Shown here piece after piece: positions 24,803 through 34,500 of a stretch of 53,076 nucleotides of DNA. Each line of letters starts with the position of its first letter. Position 1 is the stretch's first letter. Under the pieces are notes generated by a model. It had not been told where the DNA came from. It searched no databases and saw only the letters and a list, made by a program, of their open reading frames with translations. This DNA comes from Solihabitans fulvus (GTDB lineage: Bacteria > Actinomycetota > Actinomycetes > Mycobacteriales > Pseudonocardiaceae): NCBI RefSeq assembly GCF_008386585.1, contig NZ_VUOB01000016.1:1-53076 (forward strand), in the 5' to 3' direction. Both the position numbers and the translations under genes were made by a program.

Positions 24803-24820
24803 AAACGAACAAAACGAACA
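24803..24820. promoter_or_regulatory. Tandem 9-bp repeat at the antitoxin promoter
   Basis: AAACGAACA is repeated exactly (24803-24811, 24812-24820), covering the place of the -35 element for the leftward TAGTCT -10. This is an AT-rich direct repeat in a GC-rich background, fitting an operator for the HTH antitoxin. Confidence 0.45.
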
Positions 24821-24893
24821 GGCGACCGAGCTGGCAGGCCGCGAGCCGGGCCGGGTCGGTAGCGCACCGGGCGCGATCCGCGACGTCCTCACC

Positions 24894-25871
24894 GTGACAA
24901 GACAGCCACGCACGCGCCCACTCCGGCTCCGCCGACCACGGGTCCAGGCGGTCAGGAGCCGATCGAGCCGCCTGAGACCTCGCCCGCCGGCTGCCAGCGC
25001 CGCGGAGCCACGGCGGTTGAACTGGTCGGCGGTGACCTCGGCGATCACCGCGCTGACCGCGGTGGGGGCGCTGGTGTTCACCGCGCAGTCGCTGAACGCG
25101 ACCCGCGACCAGGTCGCGCTGGCCGAGCAGGGGCAGATCACCGACCGCTACACCAAGGCCATCGACCAGATCGGCACCCAGGGCCCCGAACACCTGCAAA
25201 CGCGGCTTGGCGGGGTGTACGCCCTTGAGCGGCTCGCTCGCGACTCGCCTCGAGACCAGCCGACGATCGTCGAGGTGTTGTCCGCGTTCATCCGAGGCGG
25301 CCTCCCCCAACCGACCCAGGGGAGCTTTGTCGCGGCGGGATGCCCGGCTCAGACGTCGCTCAGTCTCGACACGCGAGCGGCCCTGACCGTCCTCGGCCGC
25401 CGCGACCACGACAAGGACCAGTCCACCAACACCGATCTTCAGAGCACCTGCCTCGGCGGTGCCGATCTTCGCGGGATGAATCTCACCGGCGCCGTCCTCA
25501 TCGGCGCGGACCTCGTTGGCGCGTTCTTCGCCAACGCGAACCTCACCAACGCGAAGCTCAACAACGCGAAGCTCGACGGCGCGAAACTCGGCTTCGCGAA
25601 CCTCACCGACGCGAGCCTCGTGAACGCGAGCCTCGTTGGCGCGGACCTCGTCACCGCGGACCTCACCGGCGCGAGCCTCGACGGCGCCAACCTCACCCAC
25701 GCGGACCTCGCCGACGCCAACCTCAGTCGCGCGGTCCTCTACGGCGCGGACCTCACCGGTGCGGACCTCACCCACGCGAAGCTCAGCGGCGCGAACCTCG
25801 GCAGCGTGACGCATCCCGGCGCCAAGACGGACGGCGCGACGAAGGACGGCGCCGTTGGCGCGTGGTGGTGA
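24894..25871 (+). CDS. Pentapeptide-repeat membrane protein
   Basis: This protein has 325 residues. A very Arg-rich N-terminus precedes one membrane helix (WSAVTSAITALTAVGALVF), then the conserved block QTRLGGVYALERLARDS and TIVEVLSAFIRGG. From about residue 185 there are some 25 pentapeptides of the A(D/N)LxG kind, such as GADLRGMNLTGAVLIGADL. It has the same architecture as the protein at 9179-10348, so the two are paralogues. The start is uncertain: GTG 24894 is the first usable codon outside the divergent antitoxin gene, but it lacks a Shine-Dalgarno. The repeat stretch reads open in other frames too. The function is unknown. Confidence 0.78.
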   Translation: MTRQPRTRPLRLRRPRVQAVRSRSSRLRPRPPAASAAEPRRLNWSAVTSAITALTAVGALVFTAQSLNATRDQVALAEQGQITDRYTKAIDQIGTQGPEHLQTRLGGVYALERLARDSPRDQPTIVEVLSAFIRGGLPQPTQGSFVAAGCPAQTSLSLDTRAALTVLGRRDHDKDQSTNTDLQSTCLGGADLRGMNLTGAVLIGADLVGAFFANANLTNAKLNNAKLDGAKLGFANLTDASLVNASLVGADLVTADLTGASLDGANLTHADLADANLSRAVLYGADLTGADLTHAKLSGANLGSVTHPGAKTDGATKDGAVGAWW

Positions 25872-25936
25872 CGCCTCGACCAGGTCCACGCAGTGAGACG
25901 GGAACACCCGTCGCGCCCGCCCGCGTTGATCCTCAC

Positions 25937-27787
25937 GTGACCACTTCCAGGCTGTCCCGTGCCCGTGTCCGCGCCCCCGAGCTGGTCGGGCGCGGCTGGC
26001 TGAACACCGGTGGCAGGCAGCTACGGCTCGGCGACTTCCGGGGCAAGATCGCGCTCCTGGACTTCTGGACTTTTTGCTGCATCAACTGCTTGCACGTGTT
26101 GGACGAGTTGCGGCCGTTGGAGCGGGAGTTCGCCGACGTGCTGGTCACCGTCGGAGTGCACTCGCCGAAGTTCGCGCACGAGGCCGACCCGGACGCGCTC
26201 GCCGCCGCGGTGGAGCGGTACGAGGTGCACCACCCCGTGTTGGACGATCCCGAGCTGACCACCTGGCAGGCCTACGCGGTGCGCGCGTGGCCGACGCTGG
26301 TGCTGGTCGACCCCGAGGGCTACGTGGTGCACGTGGCCGCAGGCGAGGGGCACCTGGACGCGCTGCGGCAGGTGATCACCGAGCTGGTCGCCGTGCACGA
26401 CGCCAAGGGCACGCTGCACCGGGGGGACGGGCCGTACGTGCCGCCGCCGCCGGCCGCGACCGAGCTGCGGTTTCCCGCCAAGGTCGCCGTGACGGCCTCG
26501 GGCACGCTGCTGGTGAGTGACTCCGCGCATCACCGGCTCGTCGAGCTCGCCGAGGACGGGGAGACCGTGCTGCGGCGGATCGGCAGCGGGGAGCGCGGTC
26601 GCGCCGACGGGCCGGCCGAGTTCGCGAGCTTCTCCGAGCCGGCCGGGATCGCCGTGCTGCCACCGGACATCGCCGCGCGGGTCGGCTACCACGTGGTGGT
26701 CGCGGACACCGTCAACCACCTGCTGCGCGGCGTGCACCTGGGCACCGGCGAGGTCGCCACGTTGGCCGGCACCGGCGAGCAGTGGCGGGACGGCGCGACC
26801 GACGGCCCGGCCACCGAGGTCGAGCTGACCAGCCCGTGGGACGTCGCGTGGTGGCAGCCGGCCGGCGGTGTCGTGGTCGCGATGGCGGGAAACCACACGC
26901 TCGGTCTGTTCGATCCCTTGCGCGGCACCGTTTCCCGGTTCGCCGGCACGACCGTGGAGGGCCTGCACGACGGGCCGGCCGAGGATGCGTTCTTCGCGCA
27001 GACCTCCGGGCTCGCCGCCGCGGGGGACCGGTTGTGGCTGGTGGACTCGGAAACCTCCGCGCTGCGCTGGATCGAGCCCGACCGCACCGTGCACACCGCC
27101 GTCGGCGAAGGCCTGTTCGACTTCGGGCACCGCGACGGCCCCGCCGCCAAGGCCCTGCTGCAACACCCGCTCGGCGTGACCGCGCTGCCCGACGGCTCGG
27201 TCGCCGTCGCCGACACCTACAACGGCGCGATTCGCCGCTACGACCCCGTTTCCGACGAGGTCTCCACGCTCGCCACCGGCATCGCCGAGCCCTCCGACGC
27301 CGTGCTGGTCGACGGCGAGCTGGTCGTGGTGGCCTCGGCCGCGCACCGGCTCGAACGGCCGGTCGCGCCCGGTGTCGGCGCCGAGCTGATCGCCGGTGCC
27401 GCGCACCAGGTGCGCCGCCCGCCATCGGAGGTCGCGCCTGGCGAGCTGGATCTCGCGGTGATCTTCACGCCGCCGACCGGCACCAAGCTGGACGACCGGT
27501 ACGGGCCGTCCACCCGCCTCGAGGTGACCAGCTCGCCGCCGGAGCTGCTCGTCGAGGGCTCCGGCGTCGGCACCGAGCTGACCCGCAGGCTGGTGATCGC
27601 CGAGGGCTTCACCGACGGCGTCCTGCACGTCGTCGCCCAGGCGGCCAGCTGCACGGACGACCCGACCGTGGAGCACCCGGTGTGCCGGCTCACCCGTCAG
27701 GACTGGGGCGTACCTGTTCGGGTGAAGCCCGGTGGCCCGCGCCGACTCCCGCTGCTGATGGGCGGCATGGATGAAGTGGATCAATAG
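25937..27787 (+). CDS. NHLRC2-like protein: thioredoxin-like domain plus NHL beta-propeller
   Basis: This protein has 616 residues. The N-terminal thioredoxin/TlpA-like domain (about 20-150) carries LLDFWTFCCINCLHVLDEL, with the CCxNC active site seen in the NHLRC2 family. The middle holds NHL repeats with alternating GVTALPDGSVAVADTYNGAIR-type blades (GIAVLPPDIA, SPWDVAWWQP, TSGLAAAGDRLWLVD). A C-terminal beta-rich domain follows. No signal peptide is seen, so it is probably cytoplasmic. GTG 25937 is where similarity starts; the open frame runs back through the pentapeptide gene but is noncoding there. NHLRC2 is conserved up to humans without an agreed enzymatic role. Confidence 0.85.
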   Translation: MTTSRLSRARVRAPELVGRGWLNTGGRQLRLGDFRGKIALLDFWTFCCINCLHVLDELRPLEREFADVLVTVGVHSPKFAHEADPDALAAAVERYEVHHPVLDDPELTTWQAYAVRAWPTLVLVDPEGYVVHVAAGEGHLDALRQVITELVAVHDAKGTLHRGDGPYVPPPPAATELRFPAKVAVTASGTLLVSDSAHHRLVELAEDGETVLRRIGSGERGRADGPAEFASFSEPAGIAVLPPDIAARVGYHVVVADTVNHLLRGVHLGTGEVATLAGTGEQWRDGATDGPATEVELTSPWDVAWWQPAGGVVVAMAGNHTLGLFDPLRGTVSRFAGTTVEGLHDGPAEDAFFAQTSGLAAAGDRLWLVDSETSALRWIEPDRTVHTAVGEGLFDFGHRDGPAAKALLQHPLGVTALPDGSVAVADTYNGAIRRYDPVSDEVSTLATGIAEPSDAVLVDGELVVVASAAHRLERPVAPGVGAELIAGAAHQVRRPPSEVAPGELDLAVIFTPPTGTKLDDRYGPSTRLEVTSSPPELLVEGSGVGTELTRRLVIAEGFTDGVLHVVAQAASCTDDPTVEHPVCRLTRQDWGVPVRVKPGGPRRLPLLMGGMDEVDQ

Positions 27788-27831
27788 CACACCTGGTCAG
27801 GGCCGTCCAGCTCGCCAAGTAGACTCCTGAT

Positions 27832-28152
27832 GTGCCCGACACCAAGCTCGAGATCCAGATGCTGCACGATCGCGTTCTGGTGCGAATCTCGCCGGAGGAT
27901 GGGGAACGGCGCAGCAGCGGGGGAATCGTGATTCCCGCCACGGCACAGATGGCGAAGCGGCTCGCCTGGGGCGATGTGCTCGGGGTCGGCACCGGCGTCC
28001 GACACGTCAAGGTCGGCGACCGGGTGCTGTTCAACCCGGAGGACCAGCTCGAGGTCGAGGTCCAGGCGCAGACCTACCTGGTGATGCGCGAGCGCGACGT
28101 GCACGCGGTGGCCAAGGAACTCACCGACCACGGCACGGGTCTGTACCTGTGA
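27832..28152 (+). CDS. GroES-like (Cpn10) protein
   Basis: This GroES-family protein has 106 residues. It keeps LEIQMLHDRVLVRI, a mobile-loop equivalent RRSSGGIVIPATAQMAK, and VGDRVLFNPEDQLEVEV, but diverges from true GroES and has no groEL next to it. Such orphan copies are common in actinomycetes, and their partner is unknown. GTG 27832 has no Shine-Dalgarno; TAGACT (27820-27825) is exactly 6 nt upstream, a leaderless pattern. It sits between the NHLRC2-like and VanW genes on the same strand. Confidence 0.85.
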   Translation: MPDTKLEIQMLHDRVLVRISPEDGERRSSGGIVIPATAQMAKRLAWGDVLGVGTGVRHVKVGDRVLFNPEDQLEVEVQAQTYLVMRERDVHAVAKELTDHGTGLYL

Positions 28153-28231
28153 GCCGGGCCCGCTGTGTGACCGGGGTCGGGTAGTCAGGCCCGTGCACGC
28201 CCCACGACGTCGAACAGCAGAAGGGCAAGCA

Positions 28232-30256
28232 GTGCCGGACAAGCACACGCACCCGGAGGGCGACGCCGAGCGGACGATTTCGTTGCCGGCGGTGCCCCGG
28301 GAGACCGACACCGAGCGGACCACCCAGATCTCCGACGCCCCGCTGAGTGGCGACCTCGGCTGGCCTGCGCGCGAGCCGGAGCCGGACGCTGACGTGGACG
28401 CGAACCCGACCGTCGCCTTCCCGCTGCCGCTGGTGGCCGAGCAGGGCGCGGCGAGCGAGCCCGGCGGGAACCCGGACAACGAGACCACGACGGTCTTCGG
28501 CCCGGTGATGATCGAGCAGTCCGACCCGGGGACGGCCGCGACCGACGACGGGGACAGGGCGAACCGGCGGCGTCGGGCCGCGCGGCGGGCCGGCCTGGTC
28601 GGCATCGCCGCCGTCGCCGTGCTCGGCGTGCTCTACGGCGTGGATGTGTTGTTCAGCAACGGAAACGTCCCGCGCGGCGTGACCGTGGCCGGGGTGCAGG
28701 TCGGCGGCATGACCAGGACCGCGGCCGAGCAGAAGCTGCGCGAGCAGATCGAGCCGAGGCTGGCCAGGCCGGTCGGCCTCAAGGCGGGCGACGTGCAGGC
28801 CACCCTCGAACCGGGCTCGGCCGGCCTGAACCTCGACTGGGCCGGCACGCTGGACCGCGCTGGCAGCCAGCCGCTGAACCCAGTCACCAGGATCACCTCG
28901 TTCTTCACCAGCCGCGAGGTCGGCGTCGCCACGCACGCCGACACGACCAGGCTGGTCGCCGCGCTGGACGGCCTGCGCGCGCGGACCGACCGCGACCCCA
29001 CCGAGGGCACGGTCCGCTTCGACGGCCTGAACCCCGTCGCGGTCGACCCCAAGCAGGGCCAGAAGCTGGACGTGGCCAACTCGGTGCCCTCGGTGGTGGC
29101 CGACTGGGCCAGCGGCCGCCAGGTCGAGCTGCCGGTCGTGACCACGGCCGTGCGCACCACCAAGGCCGTGGTGGACGCGGCGTTGCAGCAGGTCGCCAAG
29201 CCCTCGGTCGCCGGGCCGGTGACGATCACCGGCGAGGGCGGCAAGACCGCGACGCTGGCCCCCGACGCCATCGCGAAGGCGCTGACGTTCGAGCCTGCCG
29301 ACGGCGCGCTGAACCCGAAGGTCGACCAGGGCAAGGTCGTCGAGGTGGTCAAGCCGCAGCTGGCCGACACGGAGAAGGACGGCAAGGACGCCGCGATCGT
29401 CTTCGAGAGCGGCAAGCCCGCCGTGAAGGAGTCCGTGGACGGCGTCGGCGTCGACTGGGACAAGAGCCTGGCCGGCCTGCTCGACGTGCTCAAGCGCCCC
29501 GACAACCGGGTGGTCAAGGCGGAGTACGCGCACAAGCCCGCGAAGATCACCACCGATGCCGCGAACCAGCTCGGCATCAAGGAGGTCATCGGCGAGTTCG
29601 AGACCGGTGGCTTCGCCGCGGACTCCGGGGTGAACATCCGGCTCGTCGCGGAGAAGGTCAACGGCGCGATCGTGAAGCCGGGCGACACGTTCAGCCTCAA
29701 CGGTTTCACCGGTCCGCGCGGCACCCGTGAGGGCTACGTGGACGCCGGCATCATCGAGAACGGCGCGCCGGGCAGGGCGGTCGGCGGCGGCATCTCGCAG
29801 TTCGCCACGACGCTCTACAACGCCGCGTACTTCGCCGGCATGAAGGACGCCGGGCACAAGGAGCACAGCTACTGGATCACCCGCTATCCGGCCGGTCGCG
29901 AGGCGACGGTGTTCCAGAACCCGGACGGCAGCAGCGTCATCGACCTGAAGTTCACCAACGACTCGCCGACCGGCGTGGCGATCCAGACGATCTGGACGCC
30001 GTCCTCGCTCAAGGTCGTGTTGTGGGGCACCAAGCGCTACTCCTCGGTCGAGTCGATCACCGGCGAGAAGACGAACTTCGTCGACCCGCCGACCAAGCAG
30101 GGGCCAGCGCAGAACTGCCACGCCGGCAACGGCGCGCCCGGTTTCACGGTCACCGACACGAAGGTGATCAAGGACCTGTCCGGCAAGGAGGTCAGCCGGA
30201 ACACCAGGACCGTGCGCTACGACCCGTCGCCGAAGATCGTCTGCGGGCAGGGTTAG
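28232..30256 (+). CDS. VanW-family membrane-anchored protein with peptidoglycan-binding-like repeats
   Basis: This protein has 674 residues. A long acidic cytoplasmic N-terminus (about 1-115) is followed by basic RRRRAARRAG and one membrane helix (GLVGIAAVAVLGVLYGVDVLF). Outside lie two putative peptidoglycan-binding/YoaR-like modules (VTVAGVQVGGMTRTAAEQKL and the later TGEGGKTATLAPDAIAKALTF), then the VanW domain (VKPGDTFSLNGFTGPRG, AVGGGISQFATTLYNAAYFAG). The GTG 28232 start has AAGGG 6 nt upstream; a GTG 39 nt earlier is the alternative. VanW proteins are linked to glycopeptide resistance clusters and cell-wall contact, but the mechanism is unknown. It is convergent with the P450 gene, with 3 bp between the stops. 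Confidence 0.88.
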   Translation: MPDKHTHPEGDAERTISLPAVPRETDTERTTQISDAPLSGDLGWPAREPEPDADVDANPTVAFPLPLVAEQGAASEPGGNPDNETTTVFGPVMIEQSDPGTAATDDGDRANRRRRAARRAGLVGIAAVAVLGVLYGVDVLFSNGNVPRGVTVAGVQVGGMTRTAAEQKLREQIEPRLARPVGLKAGDVQATLEPGSAGLNLDWAGTLDRAGSQPLNPVTRITSFFTSREVGVATHADTTRLVAALDGLRARTDRDPTEGTVRFDGLNPVAVDPKQGQKLDVANSVPSVVADWASGRQVELPVVTTAVRTTKAVVDAALQQVAKPSVAGPVTITGEGGKTATLAPDAIAKALTFEPADGALNPKVDQGKVVEVVKPQLADTEKDGKDAAIVFESGKPAVKESVDGVGVDWDKSLAGLLDVLKRPDNRVVKAEYAHKPAKITTDAANQLGIKEVIGEFETGGFAADSGVNIRLVAEKVNGAIVKPGDTFSLNGFTGPRGTREGYVDAGIIENGAPGRAVGGGISQFATTLYNAAYFAGMKDAGHKEHSYWITRYPAGREATVFQNPDGSSVIDLKFTNDSPTGVAIQTIWTPSSLKVVLWGTKRYSSVESITGEKTNFVDPPTKQGPAQNCHAGNGAPGFTVTDTKVIKDLSGKEVSRNTRTVRYDPSPKIVCGQG

Positions 30257-30259
30257 CAC

Positions 30260-31540
30260 TCAGTTCGGCGTGTAGCGGACCGGCAGGTGCTTGATGCCGT
30301 TGATGAAGTTGGACACGAGGTGGCGCGGCCGCCCGGCGAGTTCGAGGTCGGGCAGCCGCCACAGCACCTCGCGGTAGAGGATCCGCAGCTGGAGCCTGAC
30401 GAAGTGCGCGCCGAGGCACACGTGCGGGCCGTCGCCGAACGCCACGTGCCCGTCGGGCTCCCTGGTGATGTCGAAGGTGTCGGGCGCGGTGAACCGACGC
30501 TCGTCGAAGTTCGCCGAGCAGTGGAAGACGACGACCTTGTCGCCGCGCGCGATCCGTTGCCCGCCAAGGGAGACGTCCGCCAGGGCGGTGCGCCGGAAGC
30601 TGAGCACCGGCGGGTGCCAGCGCAGCGTCTCCTCGACGGCCGGGTCGAGCAGGTCGGGGCGGCGCAGCAGCAGCGCGCGCTGGTCGGGGTGTTCGGCGAA
30701 CGCGAGCAGCCCGCCGGGGGCGGCGCTGCGCACGGTGTCGTTGCCGGCCACGGTCAGCAGGAAGAAGAACATCTCCAGTTCGCCGTCGCCGAGGTTGGCG
30801 TGCGCGAGCGCGGTCAGCACGTCGTCGGCCGGGTGCATGCGCTTGTGCGCGGCGAGCCCCTTGGCGTAGGCGAACATGTCGGCGAGCATCGCCGGTGAGC
30901 GGGGGTTGACGGGCCGCCCGTCGGGCCCGAGCGTGCCGGTGGCGTGCTCGGGGTCCTGGTAGCCGATCACCCGGTCGGTCCACGCCAGCAGCGCGCCTCG
31001 GTCGGATTCCGGCACGCCGAGCAGGTCGGCGAGGTTGCGCAGCGGGTAGTCGTCGGTGAGGTCGGCCGGCAGGTCGCACTCGCCGCGCGCGGCGATCGCG
31101 TCGACCAGCGCGGCGGCGCGGGCGGCCACGTCGGCGGCGAACCGCTCGATCCGCCGCGGGGTGAACGCGCGGCTCACGATCCGCCGCAGCCTGCCGTGCT
31201 CCGGCGGGTCGAGGTTGAGCATCATGCGGCGGACGAACGGCAGGTCGGCGGGGTCGGGGTCGCGGATCTGCGTGGCGCCGAGCCAGGAGGAGAACTCGGT
31301 CGGCGACCGCAGCACGCGCACCACGTCGGCGTGCCTGGTGACGGCCCAGAAGCCCGGCCCGGCCGGCCAGTTGCCGACCTCGTGCTCCTCCTGCCAGCTC
31401 ACCGGCTCGTGCTCGCGCAGCCAGGCGAAGTCCTCGTGCGGGATGCCGTCGGCGTAGCGCCTCGGGTCGAACACGTCCGGTGCCATCGGGCCAGGATCGG
31501 AGCGCGGCGCGGGCAAGGTCAAGCGTGCGGGCGAGGTCAC
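30260..31540 (-). CDS. Cytochrome P450 (CYP125/CYP142-like group)
   Basis: This haem monooxygenase has 426 residues, or 408 if it starts at ATG 31486. The I-helix oxygen motif is AGNDT, the K-helix ExxR is EETLRW, and the haem loop is FGDGPHVCLGAHFVRLQ with the Cys ligand. MMLNLDPPEHGRLRRIVSRAFTPRR resembles the steroid-oxidising CYP125 type (its central part LDPPEHGRLRRIVS is diagnostic of actinobacterial P450s generally). GTG 31540 has AGGGG 8 nt upstream, whereas ATG 31486 has none. No ferredoxin or reductase gene is adjacent. It is divergent from the mannosidase, with 59 bp between. Confidence 0.9.
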   Translation of the reverse strand: MTSPARLTLPAPRSDPGPMAPDVFDPRRYADGIPHEDFAWLREHEPVSWQEEHEVGNWPAGPGFWAVTRHADVVRVLRSPTEFSSWLGATQIRDPDPADLPFVRRMMLNLDPPEHGRLRRIVSRAFTPRRIERFAADVAARAAALVDAIAARGECDLPADLTDDYPLRNLADLLGVPESDRGALLAWTDRVIGYQDPEHATGTLGPDGRPVNPRSPAMLADMFAYAKGLAAHKRMHPADDVLTALAHANLGDGELEMFFFLLTVAGNDTVRSAAPGGLLAFAEHPDQRALLLRRPDLLDPAVEETLRWHPPVLSFRRTALADVSLGGQRIARGDKVVVFHCSANFDERRFTAPDTFDITREPDGHVAFGDGPHVCLGAHFVRLQLRILYREVLWRLPDLELAGRPRHLVSNFINGIKHLPVRYTPN

Positions 31541-31599
31541 GGGGAAAACCCCTGGGTGGGGCCTGTCGCGCCGGCCCGACAGATGGTGAGCTGGGTCAC

Positions 31600-34500
31600 A
31601 TGTCACCGAGTGTGGTCGCAGCCGAGTCCACCGAGCTGTTCGTCGGCCGACGGGACGCCCCGCGCCAGGTCGTGCGGGTCACCGTGGCCGGGGCGTCGGC
31701 CGGGTGCCTGGTGTCCGTGCGGGGCCCCGGGCTGGACACGCCGGAAGCCGCCGAGGCGGCCGGGGACGGCGTCGTCGAGGTCGGCGTCCTCGTGGCGGGC
31801 CACGCGCCGGGCGACACGCTGGCTGCGCTGGCCGTCGTCGAGGCCGGGGCCGAGCGCGCCACCGCGGAGTTCACGCTGACCGTCGCCGAGCCCGGCTGGA
31901 CCATGCATTTGGTCAACCACTTCCACTACGACCCGGTGTGGTGGAACACCCAGGCCGCCTACACGAGCCGGTGGGACGAGGTGGACTTCGCCGGCTCGCC
32001 GAGGGGCGCGCGGCAGCTCGCCGGGTTCGACCTGGTGCGCGCGCACCTCGACCTCGCGCTCGCCGACGAGGACTACCGCTTCGTGCTGGCCGAGGTCGAC
32101 TACCTCAAGCCCTACTGGGACAGCCATCCCGCCGACCGGGCGGTGCTGCGCAGGCTGCTCGCCGAGGGTCGGGTGGAGATCATGGGCGGCGCGTACAACG
32201 AGCCGAACACCAACCTCACCCATCCCGAGACGACGATCCGGAACTTCGTGCACGGCAACGGTTTCCAGCGGCACGTGCTCGGCTCGGACCCGGCAACCGC
32301 CTGGCAGCTCGACGTCTTCGGGCACGACCCCGCGTTCCCCGGCCTGGCCGCCGACGCCGGGCTGACGTCCAGCTCGTGGGCGCGCGGCCCGTTCCACCAG
32401 TGGGGGCCGATGGACAACGGCGGCGACCCAACCAGGATGCAGTTCGACAGCGAGTTCGAGTGGCTGTCGCCGTCCGGGCGCGGGCTGCTCACCTCGTATA
32501 TGACCGGCCACTACTCGGCGGGCTGGCGGCTGGACTCGGCCGGCTCGCTCGCCGACGCGGAGCGCGGCGCGCTCGAGTTGTTTCAGGGCCTGAAGAAGGT
32601 CGCGACGACCCGGCACGTGCTGCTGCCCGTCGGCACCGACTACGCGCCGCCGAACAAGTGGGTCACCGCGATCCACCACGACTGGAACTCCCGGTACGTC
32701 TGGCCGAGGTTCGTCTGCTCGCTGCCGAGGGACTTCTTCGCCGGGGTGCGCGCCGACCTGGCCGAGCGCGGCCAGCAGCCCAGCCCACAGACCAGGGACA
32801 TGAACCCGATCTACACCGGCAAGGACGTCTCCTACATCGACACCAAGCAGGCGCACCGGGCGGCCGAGCACGCGCTGCTGGACGCCGAGAAGTTCGCGGT
32901 GTTCGCGAACCTGCTGACGGGCGCGCGCTATCCGGACGCCGCGTTCGCCAAGGCCTGGGTGCAGCTGGCCTACGGCGCGCACCACGACGGCATCACCGGC
33001 TCGGAGTCCGACCAGGTGTACGTCGACCTGCTGGCGGGCTGGCGCGAGGCGTACGAGCTGGGCACCACAGGGCGGAACGGCGCGCTCGCGGCACTGACGT
33101 CCATTGTGGACACTGCCGGCGGGGAACGGCCCGTGGTGGTGTGGAACCCGCTCACCGTCGAACGGTCCGGCATGGTGACGGTGCGCTGCGGCCCGGTGCC
33201 GGTTCAGGTGGTCGACGAGGCGGGCGAGCGGCTGCCCGCCGTCGCGGAGAACGGGTCGGTCACCTTCCGCGCGGACCGGGTGCCCTCGCTCGGCTGGCGC
33301 ACGTTCTGGCTGCGGCCGACCGAGGATGTCACGCGGTGGCACGACACGGGCGGCGGCACCGCGATCGCCAACGAGCACTACGAGCTGACGGTGGACGCGG
33401 CCAGGGGCGGCGGGGTGTCCTCGCTGGTCGAGCGCGCGAGCGGGCGGCAGCTGATCGCGGACGGGCGGGTCGGCAATGAGCTCGCGGTGTACGAGGAGTA
33501 CTCGCAGCACCCCGGATTCGGCGAGGGGCCGTGGCATCTGCTGCCGAAGGGGCCGGTGCGCACCTCGGCCGCGCGCCCGGCGACCGTGCGGGTGCTGCGC
33601 AGCGCGGTCGGCGAGCGGATCGAGGCGCGCGGCGCGGTCGGCCCGGTGCGCTACACCCAGACGATCACGCTGTGGCACGGCGTCGACCGGGTGGAGTGCG
33701 CGACGCGGGTCGAGGACTTCACCGGGGCCGACCAGCTGCTGCGGGTGCGCTGGCCGTGCCCGGTGCGCGGCGCGCTGCCGGTGAGCGAGGTCGGAAACGC
33801 CGTGGTTGGCCGGGGTTTCGGCCTGATCGACGTCGACTCCGGCCGGCATCCGTGGACGCTGGACAACCCGGCGCACACCTGGTTCGGGCTGTCGGCCGCC
33901 GCGTCGGTCGCGGTCGGCGGGACGCGGCGGGCCATCGGCGTCGCCGAGATCGTGGTGCCGGACCGGACGACGGCCGGGCCGCTGGTGCGGGGGCTGGTGG
34001 TGGCGTTGGCGCGGTGCGGGGTGACCGCGACGGTCAGCGGCGCGGCCGGCCCGCGCTACGGGAACCTGGCCGTCGACTCGAACCTGCCGGACGTGCGGAT
34101 CTCGGTCGGCGGCCCCGAGGAGAACTCGTTCACCGCCGAGGTGCTCGACAGCGTCGACGGGGACGGCTCGCTGCGGAAACGGTTGGCGCGACAGGAGTCC
34201 GTGGTCCGGTGGATCGAGCCGACGCGGCCGCTGGCCGAGGTGTGGGTGCCCGGCGCGGACCTGCGCGACGCCGGCATGCTGCCGGTGCTGCTGATCGGCG
34301 GCACGGACCTCGCCTCGGCCGTCGAGGCGGTGGTCGCCGACCTCGCGGACCACGTGATCGCTGCGGAATCGAGTATGGATACCGAAGACCCGCTCGCAGG
34401 GGCGCGCATAAGTGCCGAAGGGCTCGGGCAGGTCGGGTACGAGGACCGGACGGTGGCGCTGTGCAACCGGGGCTTTCCCGGCTTCGCCGTGGACGTCGAG

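Noticed and set aside
28193..28231. An alternative, longer start for the VanW protein (GTG 28193)
   Set aside because: TAGTCA lies 5 nt upstream, but GTG 28232 has AAGGG at good distance, and the extra 13 residues (HAPRRRTAEGQA) show no conserved feature. It cannot be fully excluded.
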